A DNA stretch of 39,659 nt, from assembly GCA_014799595.1 (NCBI GenBank), contig JAAVHR010000008.1, forward strand, positions 28,802 through 68,460. Direction: 5' to 3'. The stretch is from Clostridiales bacterium. Its GTDB lineage: Bacteria; Bacillota; Clostridia; Lachnospirales; Lachnospiraceae. Numbering within the stretch: the first letter of the stretch is position 1; the number at the start of each line of letters is the position of its first letter. The translations under genes were made by a program, and so were the position numbers. The notes under the pieces are model-generated. The model worked only from the letters and a program-made list of their open reading frames with translations. It was not told the origin of the DNA and ran no database searches. This document shows positions 30,501 to 39,543 of the stretch, one piece after another.

Positions 30501-30656
30501 TTAATCCAAATCCGCTATAACATCATAATCCAAAATCTCGACCACCTCATCTAATTCGTCAATCTCTGTTTCTCCATTTGCATATTCTGTGACAAAAGCT
30601 GTAGCTGTTACTGTGGCTGTAACTTTTACCTTTTTATGTTGTATAGGTTCACTCAT
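30501..30656 (-). CDS. Small acidic phage protein, 51 residues
   Basis: It begins MSEPIQHKKVKVTATVTATA and ends in a strongly acidic tail (DELDEVVEILDYDVIADLD). GAGGAGGT precedes the ATG. The alternating VTATVTATAFVT region suggests a beta hairpin. The acidic end gives it the look of a DNA-mimic type protein, but this is only composition. Confidence 0.6.
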   Translation of the reverse strand: MSEPIQHKKVKVTATVTATAFVTEYANGETEIDELDEVVEILDYDVIADLD

Positions 30657-30842
30657 TTCTTTCTACCTCCTCATAGAATGCTGTATTTTCTGTAATAACC
30701 ATTAGAAGTATATCTTCCACTTTCTCTGTTCTAAGCCTGTATAGACCATGCTATAACGCAGTTTCATTGCTATGCAATGAACTTCTTTGCCTTGCACAAG
30801 CCTATCCATTACTTTTTCAAGTTCAATTTCTATGTAATCTTC
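30649..30842 (-). pseudogene. Frameshifted small early gene
   Basis: Two frames together read as one protein: KIEDYIEIELEKVMDRLVQG, then MKLRYSMVYTG in one frame and LRTEKVEDILLMVITEN, ending VERNE, in the next. One base seems to be missing near 30740. No clear start is seen; the frame runs out of a run of nine A residues at the end of the upstream gene, where slippage could also fuse the two. A decayed gene is the simplest reading. Confidence 0.45.
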
Positions 30843-31063
30843 TATTTTTTTTTAAGCTGTTCCAGATACTCACATCCTGCCTGTAGCATTTTTCGCATTA
30901 AAACATCTTCTCTTGCACTATGACCAAGCTCTTTCATTTCAGCCACACACTGCTTCCACTGTTCATCTGTCATGGGAACCATAGCTATATATTTATCCAG
31001 CCATGCAGTTACTTTCCCCATGATCCATCTTGTCTGATTTGGTGTCAGCTTTTTTAGTTCCAT
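30842..31063 (-). CDS. Hypothetical phage protein, 73 residues
   Basis: It begins MELKKLTPNQTRWIMGKVTAWL and is all helical (MTDEQWKQCVAEMKELGHS, EYLEQLKKK). It ends in a poly-A tract of nine. It is part of the early operon between RusA and the small acidic protein genes. Not recognised. Confidence 0.65.
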   Translation of the reverse strand: MELKKLTPNQTRWIMGKVTAWLDKYIAMVPMTDEQWKQCVAEMKELGHSAREDVLMRKMLQAGCEYLEQLKKK

Positions 31064-31069
31064 GCCCTA

Positions 31070-31465
31070 TCACTCTCCAATTTGGGATATGCTAATATAA
31101 ATTCCTGGTATCTTTGCCCAAAACTTTTCTACAATCTCACTTGCCACCAGGGCATCATCTTTCCAGTAATGCAAGTCTGTCATGATATCTTTTAACATCT
31201 TTTGCAGATTATCCGTATCTGGTTTTGTAGTTTTGTATTCACCATTACCATGCTTACCTTGTGGAAAGCACCACTTTACCACTAACCTTACAGCACTGGT
31301 GTACATCTGCTTTGGAACATGCTGTGATAAATGTGCAGATAATTTAGCCCTTACCTCTTTTAGTTCCTGTGGTTCGTAAAACACTGGTTTTCCTTTTACC
31401 ATGCGTACCTTTTTCTCCTGATATGTTTTGGTTGGCGGTACCATTGTCATAAAAAATTCAGTCAT
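31070..31465 (-). CDS. RusA-family Holliday junction resolvase
   Basis: A protein of about 131 residues from the ATG at 31465 (MTEFFMTMVPPTK); the frame runs further upstream but overlaps the preceding gene. The RusA pattern is clear: PPTKTYQEKKVRMVKGKPVF at the start, then KPDTDNLQKMLKDIMTDLHYWKDDALVAS, in which the acidic residues of TDNLQKML and WKDDA form the metal site. It would resolve branched replication and recombination intermediates before packaging. Confidence 0.85.
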   Translation of the reverse strand: MTEFFMTMVPPTKTYQEKKVRMVKGKPVFYEPQELKEVRAKLSAHLSQHVPKQMYTSAVRLVVKWCFPQGKHGNGEYKTTKPDTDNLQKMLKDIMTDLHYWKDDALVASEIVEKFWAKIPGIYISISQIGE

Positions 31466-31691
31466 TGTTATAATCAACTCCTTGCCATTTCCCAGAATTC
31501 TGGTCGTATGTAATATAATTTCCTGCTGATAATTTATCAAATACATACATCAATAATCCTGGCCGTTCAGAAATCCACTTTAACACTTCATCATCTTTGT
31601 AGTTATATGATTTCCCTGGTTGTGTTCTACGAAGAGGAGGCATATCATTAGCCACAAACAATCTTTTGTCTTTTGATACTTTTCTTCCCAT
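31458..31691 (-). CDS. Hypothetical phage protein, 77 residues
   Basis: It starts at the ATG at 31691 (MGRKVSKDKR), with AAAGGAG eight bases upstream. A basic N-terminus precedes DDEVLKWISERPGLLMYVFDKL and an acidic end. It lies directly after the origin-like region and before RusA. I recall this protein type in clostridial replication modules, without a function. Confidence 0.65.
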   Translation of the reverse strand: MGRKVSKDKRLFVANDMPPLRRTQPGKSYNYKDDEVLKWISERPGLLMYVFDKLSAGNYITYDQNSGKWQGVDYNND

Positions 31692-31727
31692 CTTTTTCAC
31701 TCCTTTAACATGTGCAATTTCTTTTTA

Positions 31728-31793
31728 GTCAATGTCAGGGGGAGGAGTTGTAGTTGTGCGTAAGCTGTCGCACAACTACTCACCCCCATTGAC
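31728..31793. repeat. Large imperfect cruciform
   Basis: Outer arms GTCAAT / ATTGAC and GGGGG / CCCCC enclose a perfect 11-bp inner stem GTAGTTGTGCG / CGCACAACTAC with an 8-base loop. The whole structure spans about 66 bases in the gene-free gap after the primase-helicase gene. A replication-origin structure or an mRNA structure is plausible. Confidence 0.75.
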
Positions 31794-31796
31794 CGT

Positions 31797-31990
31797 TAGG
31801 GAAAGAAAGTCTTATATATTATTAGAATAATAATATATAGGTTTTTCCTTCCCTAGGGAAATTCTCGAATTTTCTCGACTTTTTCCCTATGAGGGGAATT
31901 GGGAAAATCTTCGGTTTTTTCCCTCTAAGGGAAAGGAAAATTTTTGATATTTTCCCTACAAAGGAAAAGGAAATTCTCCGACTTTTTCCC
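31797..31990. other. Origin-like array of AT-rich hairpins and 35-base repeats
   Basis: First comes a long hairpin: TATATATTATTA / TAATAATATATA with a 3-base loop, flanked by purine arms (AGGGAAAGAAA against TTTTTCCTTCCCT). Then come four imperfect repeats of about 35 bases (31856-31990), on the minus strand each starting AGGGAAAAA and ending in TTTCC; each can pair internally as GGGAAA / TTTTTCCC. The array lies right next to the primase-helicase gene, where iteron-type phage origins are found. No gene is seen here. Confidence 0.65.
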
Positions 31991-31991
31991 T

Positions 31992-34208
31992 TTATTTCTT
32001 TCCAACATTTCCTTCATCAATCCAAAATCCTCCATGTTCTTTCAGGCGGTTTCTTACAGTCTTTTCTGTTACACCCATATATTCTGCCAGTCCTTTTATT
32101 GTAACCTGTCCATCAAAACCACATGCCTCAAATGCATTTTCAAGGGATGCTTTTCTCTCTTTTTTTGCATCTTCCGGGGATTTCTTCTTGCTTAAATTTT
32201 TCTTCCATGCCGGTTTTTCGGTTTCTGCTGCAATATCTTTTAATACTCCAATTCTGTCTACTTTATGTACCGGATATTGAAACCATAAATTTACTGGCTC
32301 AAACTTTGGAAATTCTCTAAGGGTGCCTTCTATCCTCCATGCAGTCTGCTGTTTTGCATGCTTTTCTGTTTGGGATAATTCTGGCCGTAATGCATTATAT
32401 TGTTCATCTGTCAATAGTTCCTTAGCCTTTTTCTCCATTTGTGCCTGGCTGCACATATCATCCTGGGATACATGATCGTCATAGTCTGGTACATATTTAT
32501 TAAGCCATTTTACATAGGTATCACAGACTGCATTATTTACTTCATTTTTAATTAGACTATCTGTAATTTCTAACTCTATAAGGTCTAATAAAGCATCTGG
32601 GTCACGGGCAAATACACCTGATCCACTTGCCCTGTCCATGGAGCGTTTGCCGCCTTGTGCCCCTTTGCTGTGATGATGGCAATAAATAACCGCACATCCC
32701 AATTCTGTACATACCTTATCAAACTGGTTACAAAAATGTGCCATCTGGTCAGCACTGTTTTCATCACCAGTAATTACTTTATAAATAGGATCTACAATTA
32801 CTGCAATGTAATCTTTCTTGGCAGCTCTCCTGATAAGTTTTGGGGCAAGTTTGTCCATTGGCACTGATTTTCCTCTAAGGTTCCATATATCAATATTTTT
32901 TAAATTGTTCGCTTTCCATCCTAATGTTTCATATACATCCTTAAAACGATGTAAGCAGCTTGCCCTGTCCAGTTCCAGATTTACATATAAAATCCTTCCT
33001 TTTTTACACTGCCATCCAAACCAGCTTCTGCCCTCTGCAATTGCAATACACATTTCAATCAGTGCAAAGGATTTTCCTGCTTTGGATGGACCTGCAATTA
33101 ACATTTTATGTCCCATCCTAAGTACACCATCAATAAGAGGCGGAGCCAGTTCCGGCAGGTTATCCCATTCGTTTTCAAGGCTTTCTGGTTCCGGCAGGTC
33201 ATCATTAATACTCTCTATCCATTCTCTCCATTCTTCCCAGCTTTCTTTTCCTATGTTAGTATCAATTAGAAATTGTTTCTTGCCATTTCTCATTACACCA
33301 GGCATACGGCTTAATCTGGATGGATTTTTATTCTGTGTATCTACATTCAATCCATTTTTCTTACATATTGTGTAAAGGTAATCTACTCTTTTCCTGTATT
33401 CCTCATAGCTTGCAGCTTCTATTTTTACAATGGCATGCAGACTTTTCTTTCCACTAAATACCAGTGTAGCAATTGGGAGTTCCAGTTCTCTTAATATTGC
33501 ATTTTGCTTATTGATGTCTGTATCATCGGATTCTACCAGTGCATACCGAAAATCTGTAACATTTTTATTTTTACAGCCGTTCCCATCTAATGGATTAAAA
33601 CGGATCCATGCCCCTACTCCAGGATCATAATCACCAAGCACAGAACCAATATCACCATTACATTTACTAAGTTGTTGGATTAACTGCCGTGCAGTCCTAT
33701 CCCAGCAGCCTTTATCCGGATACTTTTTATCATCGTCCGGCCTACTCCAGCTCCGGGTCACATAGCCGACATTTTCGTCGGTGCCAAATAACGTTTCAAT
33801 ATAGGTAATTAATTCTTTTACTGGGTTCCAGTCTGTTCCGGGTTCATGAATTTCTTTTTCCTCCAGCCATCCTGTATTTACTACTACGAAATCATCATTT
33901 CCACCTATGTAATCATCCCATTCGATTTCATAACTTTCATACTCAGGTGGTGACCATCCATTATCTTTTGCCATTTGTATGATGGTTCCTACTGTAACAG
34001 GGGTATTACTGCCATGGAAAGTTTTCCATTTGTGATAACATTCTCCATTATGGTATCTGGTGTCCGCCTTGCTCCAGTTATCCCATTCTTCTACAGAATA
34101 ACCACTCTCTTTTAATGCCATGCCTACATTTACCCATTCCTGGTAATCTAAGGAACTGGGATTGATATAATGCAATAATTCTTTAATGTCATATTTCTTT
34201 TCTACCAT
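31992..34208 (-). CDS. Primase-helicase replication protein
   Basis: A 738-residue fusion. Residues 5-85 are a PriCT-2-like domain (WVNVGMALKESGYSVEEW). Residues about 130-320 look like an archaeo-eukaryotic-type primase: the acidic motif ALVESDDTD (about 223-231), FSGKKSLHAIVKI (251-263) and SRLSRMPG. Residues about 350-560 are a RepA-like AAA_25 ATPase: Walker A GPSKAGKS (373-380), Walker B AVIVDP (469-474), and HHHSKG. A helix-turn-helix closes the protein (GLAEYMGVTEKTVRNRLKEHG). It would open and prime the phage origin; the repeat array next to it is the likely target. Confidence 0.88.
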   Translation of the reverse strand: MVEKKYDIKELLHYINPSSLDYQEWVNVGMALKESGYSVEEWDNWSKADTRYHNGECYHKWKTFHGSNTPVTVGTIIQMAKDNGWSPPEYESYEIEWDDYIGGNDDFVVVNTGWLEEKEIHEPGTDWNPVKELITYIETLFGTDENVGYVTRSWSRPDDDKKYPDKGCWDRTARQLIQQLSKCNGDIGSVLGDYDPGVGAWIRFNPLDGNGCKNKNVTDFRYALVESDDTDINKQNAILRELELPIATLVFSGKKSLHAIVKIEAASYEEYRKRVDYLYTICKKNGLNVDTQNKNPSRLSRMPGVMRNGKKQFLIDTNIGKESWEEWREWIESINDDLPEPESLENEWDNLPELAPPLIDGVLRMGHKMLIAGPSKAGKSFALIEMCIAIAEGRSWFGWQCKKGRILYVNLELDRASCLHRFKDVYETLGWKANNLKNIDIWNLRGKSVPMDKLAPKLIRRAAKKDYIAVIVDPIYKVITGDENSADQMAHFCNQFDKVCTELGCAVIYCHHHSKGAQGGKRSMDRASGSGVFARDPDALLDLIELEITDSLIKNEVNNAVCDTYVKWLNKYVPDYDDHVSQDDMCSQAQMEKKAKELLTDEQYNALRPELSQTEKHAKQQTAWRIEGTLREFPKFEPVNLWFQYPVHKVDRIGVLKDIAAETEKPAWKKNLSKKKSPEDAKKERKASLENAFEACGFDGQVTIKGLAEYMGVTEKTVRNRLKEHGGFWIDEGNVGKK

Positions 34209-35446
34209 TCGCTTCCCCCTTCTGTTTCAGCAGGTGGGATATATTCATTTGGTACTATTCCCGGTGGTATTCTATTCCACCCCAGTGCTGCAATTCTACT
34301 AATCATATTACTAGCCTGCTGAAATGTCCAGGTTCCTACATGTTGAAACCCACGTGCTTCCAGCTGTTTTATCTGACGAGGTCTTGCCAAGCCTTCATTT
34401 TGACGTTTTGTAAGCCTGTCAAGAAGAATCTTGGCTTTTCCTGCATTGTTTATTTCATCAGGATTTATCCCAAATTTCTCTAATGCTTTTATCTGTTTGT
34501 CAGAAGCTGGTCCCATTTCCCAGCCAAAAGCAGGTACATAGTTTGTTAAGTTCTCCGCCTGTATGGATAATTCAAACTGTAATGGATCTACCAACCTTCC
34601 TTTCCTGTTTTTCATTTCCTTCAACTGTTTTGCCAGTGCTTCTTCTCTTTGTGCAACTACATCTTCACTTGCTTGCTGTTCCGCTTCTTCCAAGTCTACC
34701 GGGTATGCTGCTGTTTCCATGTTTTCGGTCATTTTCTTTGCTACTTCTTCATTTTCACAAATCAGGTGTGCTGGTCTGCACAGTTCATGTCTTTCCGTAT
34801 GCCATAGAAAATCAAGCAATAAGAGACTTTCCTTTCCTGGATGTAATCTGGTACCACGCCCTACCATCTGGCTGTATAATGCACGGACTTTGGTTGGTCT
34901 AAGCACTACCACACAATCTACAGATGGACAGTCCCATCCTTCGGTAAGTAGCATGGAATTACATAACACATTGTATCTGTCTTCTTCAAAGTCCTTTAAT
35001 ATTTCTGTCCTGTCGTTGCTGTTTCCATTTACTTCTGCTGCTTTAAATCCCTGTTCATTCAAAATATCCCTGAATTTCTGGCTTGTTTTCACTAATGGCA
35101 GGAATACAACTGTTTTTCTATTTTTACAGTATTTTGACATTTCTTCCGCTATCTGATATAAATATGGATCCAGTGCGGTACCAAGGTCTGATGTTTTAAA
35201 ATCTCCTGCCTGGGTACCTACCCCGGTTAAATCTAATTTTAGAGGTATGGTCTGTGCTTTGATTGGGGTTAAATATCCTTCCTTTATCGCCTTAGGTAGA
35301 GTGTATTCATAAGCCAAAGACTGAAATACTTCTCCAAGATTTTTCATGTCCCCCCTGTCTGGGGTTGCAGTAACTCCTAATACTTTTGCATCCTTGAAAT
35401 ATTCTAGTATTTTTTGATAACTGCTTGATATACAATGATGTGCTTC
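34202..35446 (-). pseudogene. 3' part of a DEAH-type helicase, split by the recombinase element
   Basis: The protein has EAHHCISSSYQKILEYF, GVTATPDRGD (motif III region), then the second RecA domain with TEGWDCPSVDCVVVLRPT and MVGRGTRLHPGK (motif VI). Motifs I (Walker A) and Ia are absent: the frame is open only to 35458, and the sequence before EAHH is LTLA where D of the DEAH box should be. So the element at 35.45-39.5 kb has inserted inside the DEAH codons. The C-terminal part (SDKQIKALEKFGINPDEI) is typical of phage helicases. The 5' half should lie right of the window. Confidence 0.8.
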
Positions 35447-35476
35447 TGCTAGTGTCAAGTAGGGAACAAAAAAAAT

Positions 35477-35518
35477 ATTTTTTTCATCGGAAATGCCAAT
35501 GCTGGCATCCCCGATGAA
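35477..35518 (-). terminator. Terminator at the left end of the recombinase element
   Basis: On the minus strand the arms TTCATCGG and CCGATGAA with inner ATGCCA / TGGCAT form a hairpin, followed by AAAAAAATATTTTTTTTG. It closes the recombinase operon and lies about 30 bases from the element boundary. Confidence 0.7.
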
Positions 35519-35549
35519 TACTAAAATCCTAATCTACATACACAGTATA

Positions 35550-37083
35550 TCATGTTTGTGCAATAAAATCATCTACATTCCAGACAATCTCTATCTCCGT
35601 TTCACTGTGTACCAGTACCTGACTGACAAGCTGCCGGATTTTGTCTGGATCAAAATCATTAAGTACGCTTAATGCAGACAATGTTTCCGTGTCCTGTTCT
35701 TCCAGGCATACGTCCCGTCTGGAAACTTCTTCCATCTTTTCTTCAATCAGCCGTTTCGTTTCCTCTATCTGCTGCTTGATGCCGGCAGTCCTTTCTGCCA
35801 TCTCTTCCCTTGACAGCCTGCCTTTGGTATATTCATCATATACCATGAATTTCTTCCTGTTATACTTTTCAAGGGATTTTTCCAACATGGCAATTTCATC
35901 TGGCAGGGTATCTTTACAAGCTGTCTGCTTTTTCTTTATCTCCAAATCCTGCAAGCCTGCCAGTGCCATGGTCTTTACACACTCCAGCACATTCTGTTCC
36001 AGTTCCATACGCCTGACATTGTATTTGTGTATCCTGCACCGGTAATAGCTCCCATTGGAATGCTTAAACATTGCTTTCCCACACCCAGCACAGGCAATCA
36101 GACCTTTTTTCCACGGTCCATTCTTTTTCCGTCGCTGGTACGGTCTTCGGTCAATGGCCTTAACAGCTCTCTGGTAAAGTTCCTCCGGCACCAGAGGCTC
36201 ATGGCAGTTCTCCACCACAATCCAGTCCTCTGCCTCCCTCTTTACCACCCTGTGGCCGGTATCAAAATTGTCGGCAGTCTTGTTATTGATGACTTTCCCG
36301 ATATAGACCTCATTAAAAAGTATCTCCATCACCGTAGTGGGTGACCACATCCTGTCGCCTATATCCCTCACATTGGAACGCCTGATATTGTTTTTCTCAT
36401 AATATTCCAGAATGGAATCGTAACAGTTCCGGTTAAGGTACTCGCTAATCTCTGTATACTTCTTCCCTTCTGCCGCCATCTGGAAAACCAGCCTGACCAC
36501 CGGTGCAGCATCCGGATCAGGTTCCAGCACATGCTTGTCTGCTGCTGATTTCCGGTAGCCGAACGGTGCAAATGCGGCAATGTATTTCCCCTGCTGTGCC
36601 AGTATTTTCTTTGCGGAACGAACCTTTCTTGAGGCATCCCGGCAGTACATGGCATTGACAATGTTTTTTAATACCACATCCATTCCCCCGGTGCTGCCGA
36701 AGGACTCTTTACTGTCATACCCGTCATTCACAGAGATATACCGCACCTGCATCAGCGGGAAAATACATTCCATATAGTTTCCCACTTCCAGATAATCCCT
36801 CCCAAGCCTGCTGTAATCTTTGGTGATGATTAACACCGATATCTCCTGCCTTTACCTGTCCCATCATCTTTTGGAAATTCGGACGGGTAAAATCAGCCCC
36901 GGAAAACCCGTCGTCCACAAACTCAGCTATCCGGTAGCCTTGCAGGTCAGGATGTCCCGAAACGTATTCCATCATAAGCTGTCTCTGGTGCGAGATGCTG
37001 TTGCTCTCGGTTCCCTTCGGCATGTTGTCATCTTCATCTGACAGCCTCATGTAAAGTGCCAGCACTTCCTGCATCCGTCCCAC
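35550..37083 (-). pseudogene. Large serine recombinase 1, frameshifted
   Basis: The 5' frame (from an ATG at 37083) has the catalytic region ALYMRLSDED with S15, then VDDGFSGADFTRPNFQKMM; it breaks after KAGDIG. The 3' frame (35550-36836) continues with LIITKDYSRLGRDYLEVGNY, the recombinase domain, the zinc ribbon (CAGCGKAM, YRCRIHKYN) and a coiled coil. Removing one C of the pair at 36836-36837 joins them. This is either a real 1-base insertion or a sequencing error. The protein would be about 500 residues. Operon order is recombinase 3, 2, 1; it overlaps recombinase 2. Confidence 0.8.
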
Positions 37084-38797
37084 ACATCCTTTCCTCTGCT
37101 ATCCCTGTCAGCTGCTCCATAAAATCATCATATTTGAGGTGGATTTCCAGATTCCCATCCGAATGGAAGTATATTTTTTCCACAAAGGCATCCACCATTT
37201 CCTTTGTCAGTTTCCTCCGTCTGGAATACTTCTGCACCACCTGTTCCCAATCCAGGTCCAGATGGAAATTCTTTTCATAAAAACGTTGCCGCCTGAACAG
37301 CTCCGCAATCTGTTCCTGAATGTCCCGTATCTGGTTTTCATACTCTTTCTGGTACTGGCACAGTTCCTCTGCCGTTATCAGCCCGTCCCTGTAATCTTCA
37401 TAAAGGCCGCCCTTGTTTGCATTGATACGTTTTTCTTCCTTCATCAGCCGTCCAATCTCTTTCCGGTATGCCTCAAACTGGAGCATATTTTCTTTCCGGT
37501 GGTTCAGGTCCTGCACCAGCTGCATCGTGTCAATACAGAGTGCCATGTGTTTATGGATCACTTCAAAAACAGCCTGCTCCGTTTCCTCCACGGACAGTTT
37601 CTTTCTCCTGTCAATTCTGTCATGTACTTTCTTCTTCTCCCTCCTGCCGCATTCATACTGAAAACGTGATGTCTGCCTGCAGTGCCTTTTTAAGTGCATA
37701 TGGGAGCCGCATTCCGCACAGAATACCTTTCCCACCAGCTTATTTTCCGGGCTTTTGGGCAGGTCCGGCCTGCTGTTGATTCTCTTTAACGTTTTTTTTC
37801 GGACACTCTCTACCCGTTGCTGCACCTTTTCAAAAACTTCTTTTTCTATCAGGGGTTCATGCACCCCTTCCACCCGCACCCACTGGTCCTGCGCTGTGTG
37901 GATGTTCTTCCTGCCAGTTGCAAGGCATTTCGACTGTTTCCCATGTACGGCATTCCCTATATAATATTCGCCTGTCAGAATCTCCTTGACATGTGAGGGA
38001 TGCCAGTCCCTTGATTTATCCGCATTTGCAGTGTCTCCTTTTTTGGTAAAACGGTATTTTGGCGGGGATAATATCCCTTCCTCCTGCATCTGCCGTGCAA
38101 TCTGTGCATACCCCATACCGTCAAGGAACATATGGAAGATACGGACCACATTTCCACTCACATCAGTATCTATTACCAGCCGCCTTGAACCATCATCTGC
38201 ACGCATATATCCGTATGGCGGTGTGCCTTCACTGAACCCTCCCTGTTTCCAGATAGCCACTTTCCCCGTTTTAACTTTTTTGGAAATATCCTTTGAATAA
38301 TACTCATTCACAATATTTTTCAACGGAACGGACAAATCGGCTCCCTGCATGGCTGAATCAAAACCATCCGTAATTGCTATGTACCTTACATCCAAAAACG
38401 GGAATACCCTCTCTATATAATTCCCTGCCTCCACATAATTTCTGCCAAGCCTGCTCAAATCACGAGTAATGATGGTATTGATTTTCCCTGCCCGGATATC
38501 CTGCATCATGCGGTCAAATTCCGGTCTGTCAAATGTTGTCCCCGTCACGGACACATCTGCATACACGCCAGCCTCAACCATATCATCCTGTCCGTCAATG
38601 AAATTCCTTATATATGCAATCTGCGTTTCCACTGTATCCCTTTCCTTATTTGCCTCCGACTCAAAGGAAAGCCTGGCATATACCGCCGCCCGGTACGGTT
38701 TCACATCCTGTCCCAGATCCATCACTGCCTGTGCTGTCAGGTTGCCGGAAAGTTCTACGGTGCCTGCCGGCATATTTTTTCTGCTCTTTCTTGCCAT
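37034..38797 (-). CDS. Large serine recombinase 2
   Basis: An intact 587-residue recombinase. The resolvase domain starts at about residue 35 with YRAAVYARLSFES (nucleophile S44) and contains TRDLSRLGRNYVEAGNY, the conserved arginine motif. Recombinase domain: PPYGYMRADDGSRRL, WHPSHVKEILTGEYYIGN. Zinc ribbon: CAECGSHMHLKRHC. A coiled coil follows (about 410-520). Such enzymes integrate and excise elements at short att sites. Three adjacent copies are known in clostridial mobile elements and phages. Base composition is more GC-rich than the phage. Confidence 0.88.
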   Translation of the reverse strand: MARKSRKNMPAGTVELSGNLTAQAVMDLGQDVKPYRAAVYARLSFESEANKERDTVETQIAYIRNFIDGQDDMVEAGVYADVSVTGTTFDRPEFDRMMQDIRAGKINTIITRDLSRLGRNYVEAGNYIERVFPFLDVRYIAITDGFDSAMQGADLSVPLKNIVNEYYSKDISKKVKTGKVAIWKQGGFSEGTPPYGYMRADDGSRRLVIDTDVSGNVVRIFHMFLDGMGYAQIARQMQEEGILSPPKYRFTKKGDTANADKSRDWHPSHVKEILTGEYYIGNAVHGKQSKCLATGRKNIHTAQDQWVRVEGVHEPLIEKEVFEKVQQRVESVRKKTLKRINSRPDLPKSPENKLVGKVFCAECGSHMHLKRHCRQTSRFQYECGRREKKKVHDRIDRRKKLSVEETEQAVFEVIHKHMALCIDTMQLVQDLNHRKENMLQFEAYRKEIGRLMKEEKRINANKGGLYEDYRDGLITAEELCQYQKEYENQIRDIQEQIAELFRRQRFYEKNFHLDLDWEQVVQKYSRRRKLTKEMVDAFVEKIYFHSDGNLEIHLKYDDFMEQLTGIAEERMCGTDAGSAGTLHEAVR

Positions 38798-38798
38798 T

Positions 38799-39543
38799 TT
38801 ACACCGCCTCCTTTACCCTGATATTCAGCTTCCCGTTTTCATCCACAGACACATCATGGCCGGCACTTGCAAGTCCGTCCAAAATCTCCTGATAGCAGTC
38901 AGAAAAATCAAATCTGACTTCTATATTGTTTTTGTCAGCCACCCGGATCTCCCGGATCAGCGAAACCGCCACAAACCGGTCAAGTTTCTCAATATTCCTG
39001 TGTTCCATGAAATAATCCAGCCATGCAAAACCGCCGCTTTTCCTCTCTAACACCTTTTCAATCTCCATGTCAATCTGCCGGACTGCAACCTGTGCATTTT
39101 TCCTCCTGGCCTCATATGCCGCATGGAGCTCCCTGTAATCTTCCTTTGAAATCATGCCGTCTTTCATATCTTCATATAAAGTAGTACGGAGCTGTGCACA
39201 GCGCTCTGCCTCCATCTCTTTCTTTTCCCTGCGTTCTTCCAGTTTCCTGATGTCAAGCTGCTGGAATGGCACCGTTTCAATAAAGGATAAGATTTTTTTC
39301 AGCTCCAGCACATTTGAAATGTGCTGCTTTAACAGAAACAATACCGTTTCCTCCAATTTACCTGCCGGGATACGGTGCGGGCTGCACTCTTTCACCGCCT
39401 TGTGCGTTGAACATACATAGTAAGCATAAGTCTTTCCGCTGACAGTTGAAGTCTTTCTGACCATCAGCATCCCGCAGTCCCCGCAGACAGCCAGCCCCGA
39501 CAAAGGATATACCCCGTCATGTTCCGGCGCTGTCCGTGTATAG
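38799..39543 (-). pseudogene. Large serine recombinase 3, 5'-truncated by an IS
   Basis: Only the C-terminal half is present: TAPEHDGVYPLSGLAVCGDCG (zinc ribbon start), YYVCSTHKAVKECSPH, and a coiled-coil region (about 90-170). The frame is open up to 39543, exactly where the IS3-type end begins, and the residues HYTRTAP before the zinc ribbon are still recombinase-like. The catalytic domain is therefore beyond the insertion. It lies 1 base from recombinase 2. Confidence 0.85.

Noticed and set aside
26115-35446. Integrase or CI-type repressor of the prophage
   Set aside because: No tyrosine integrase, CI-like repressor or excisionase was seen. The serine recombinases interrupt a phage gene and so belong to a second element.
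35447-35549. Open frame upstream of EAHHC as the true helicase N-terminus
   Set aside because: About 35 codons remain open by chance, but they contain the terminator hairpin and none of helicase motifs I or Ia; the D of the DEAH box is absent.
38469-39050. Plus-strand frame of 193 residues
   Set aside because: Shadow of recombinases 2 and 3 across their junction; no start signal.
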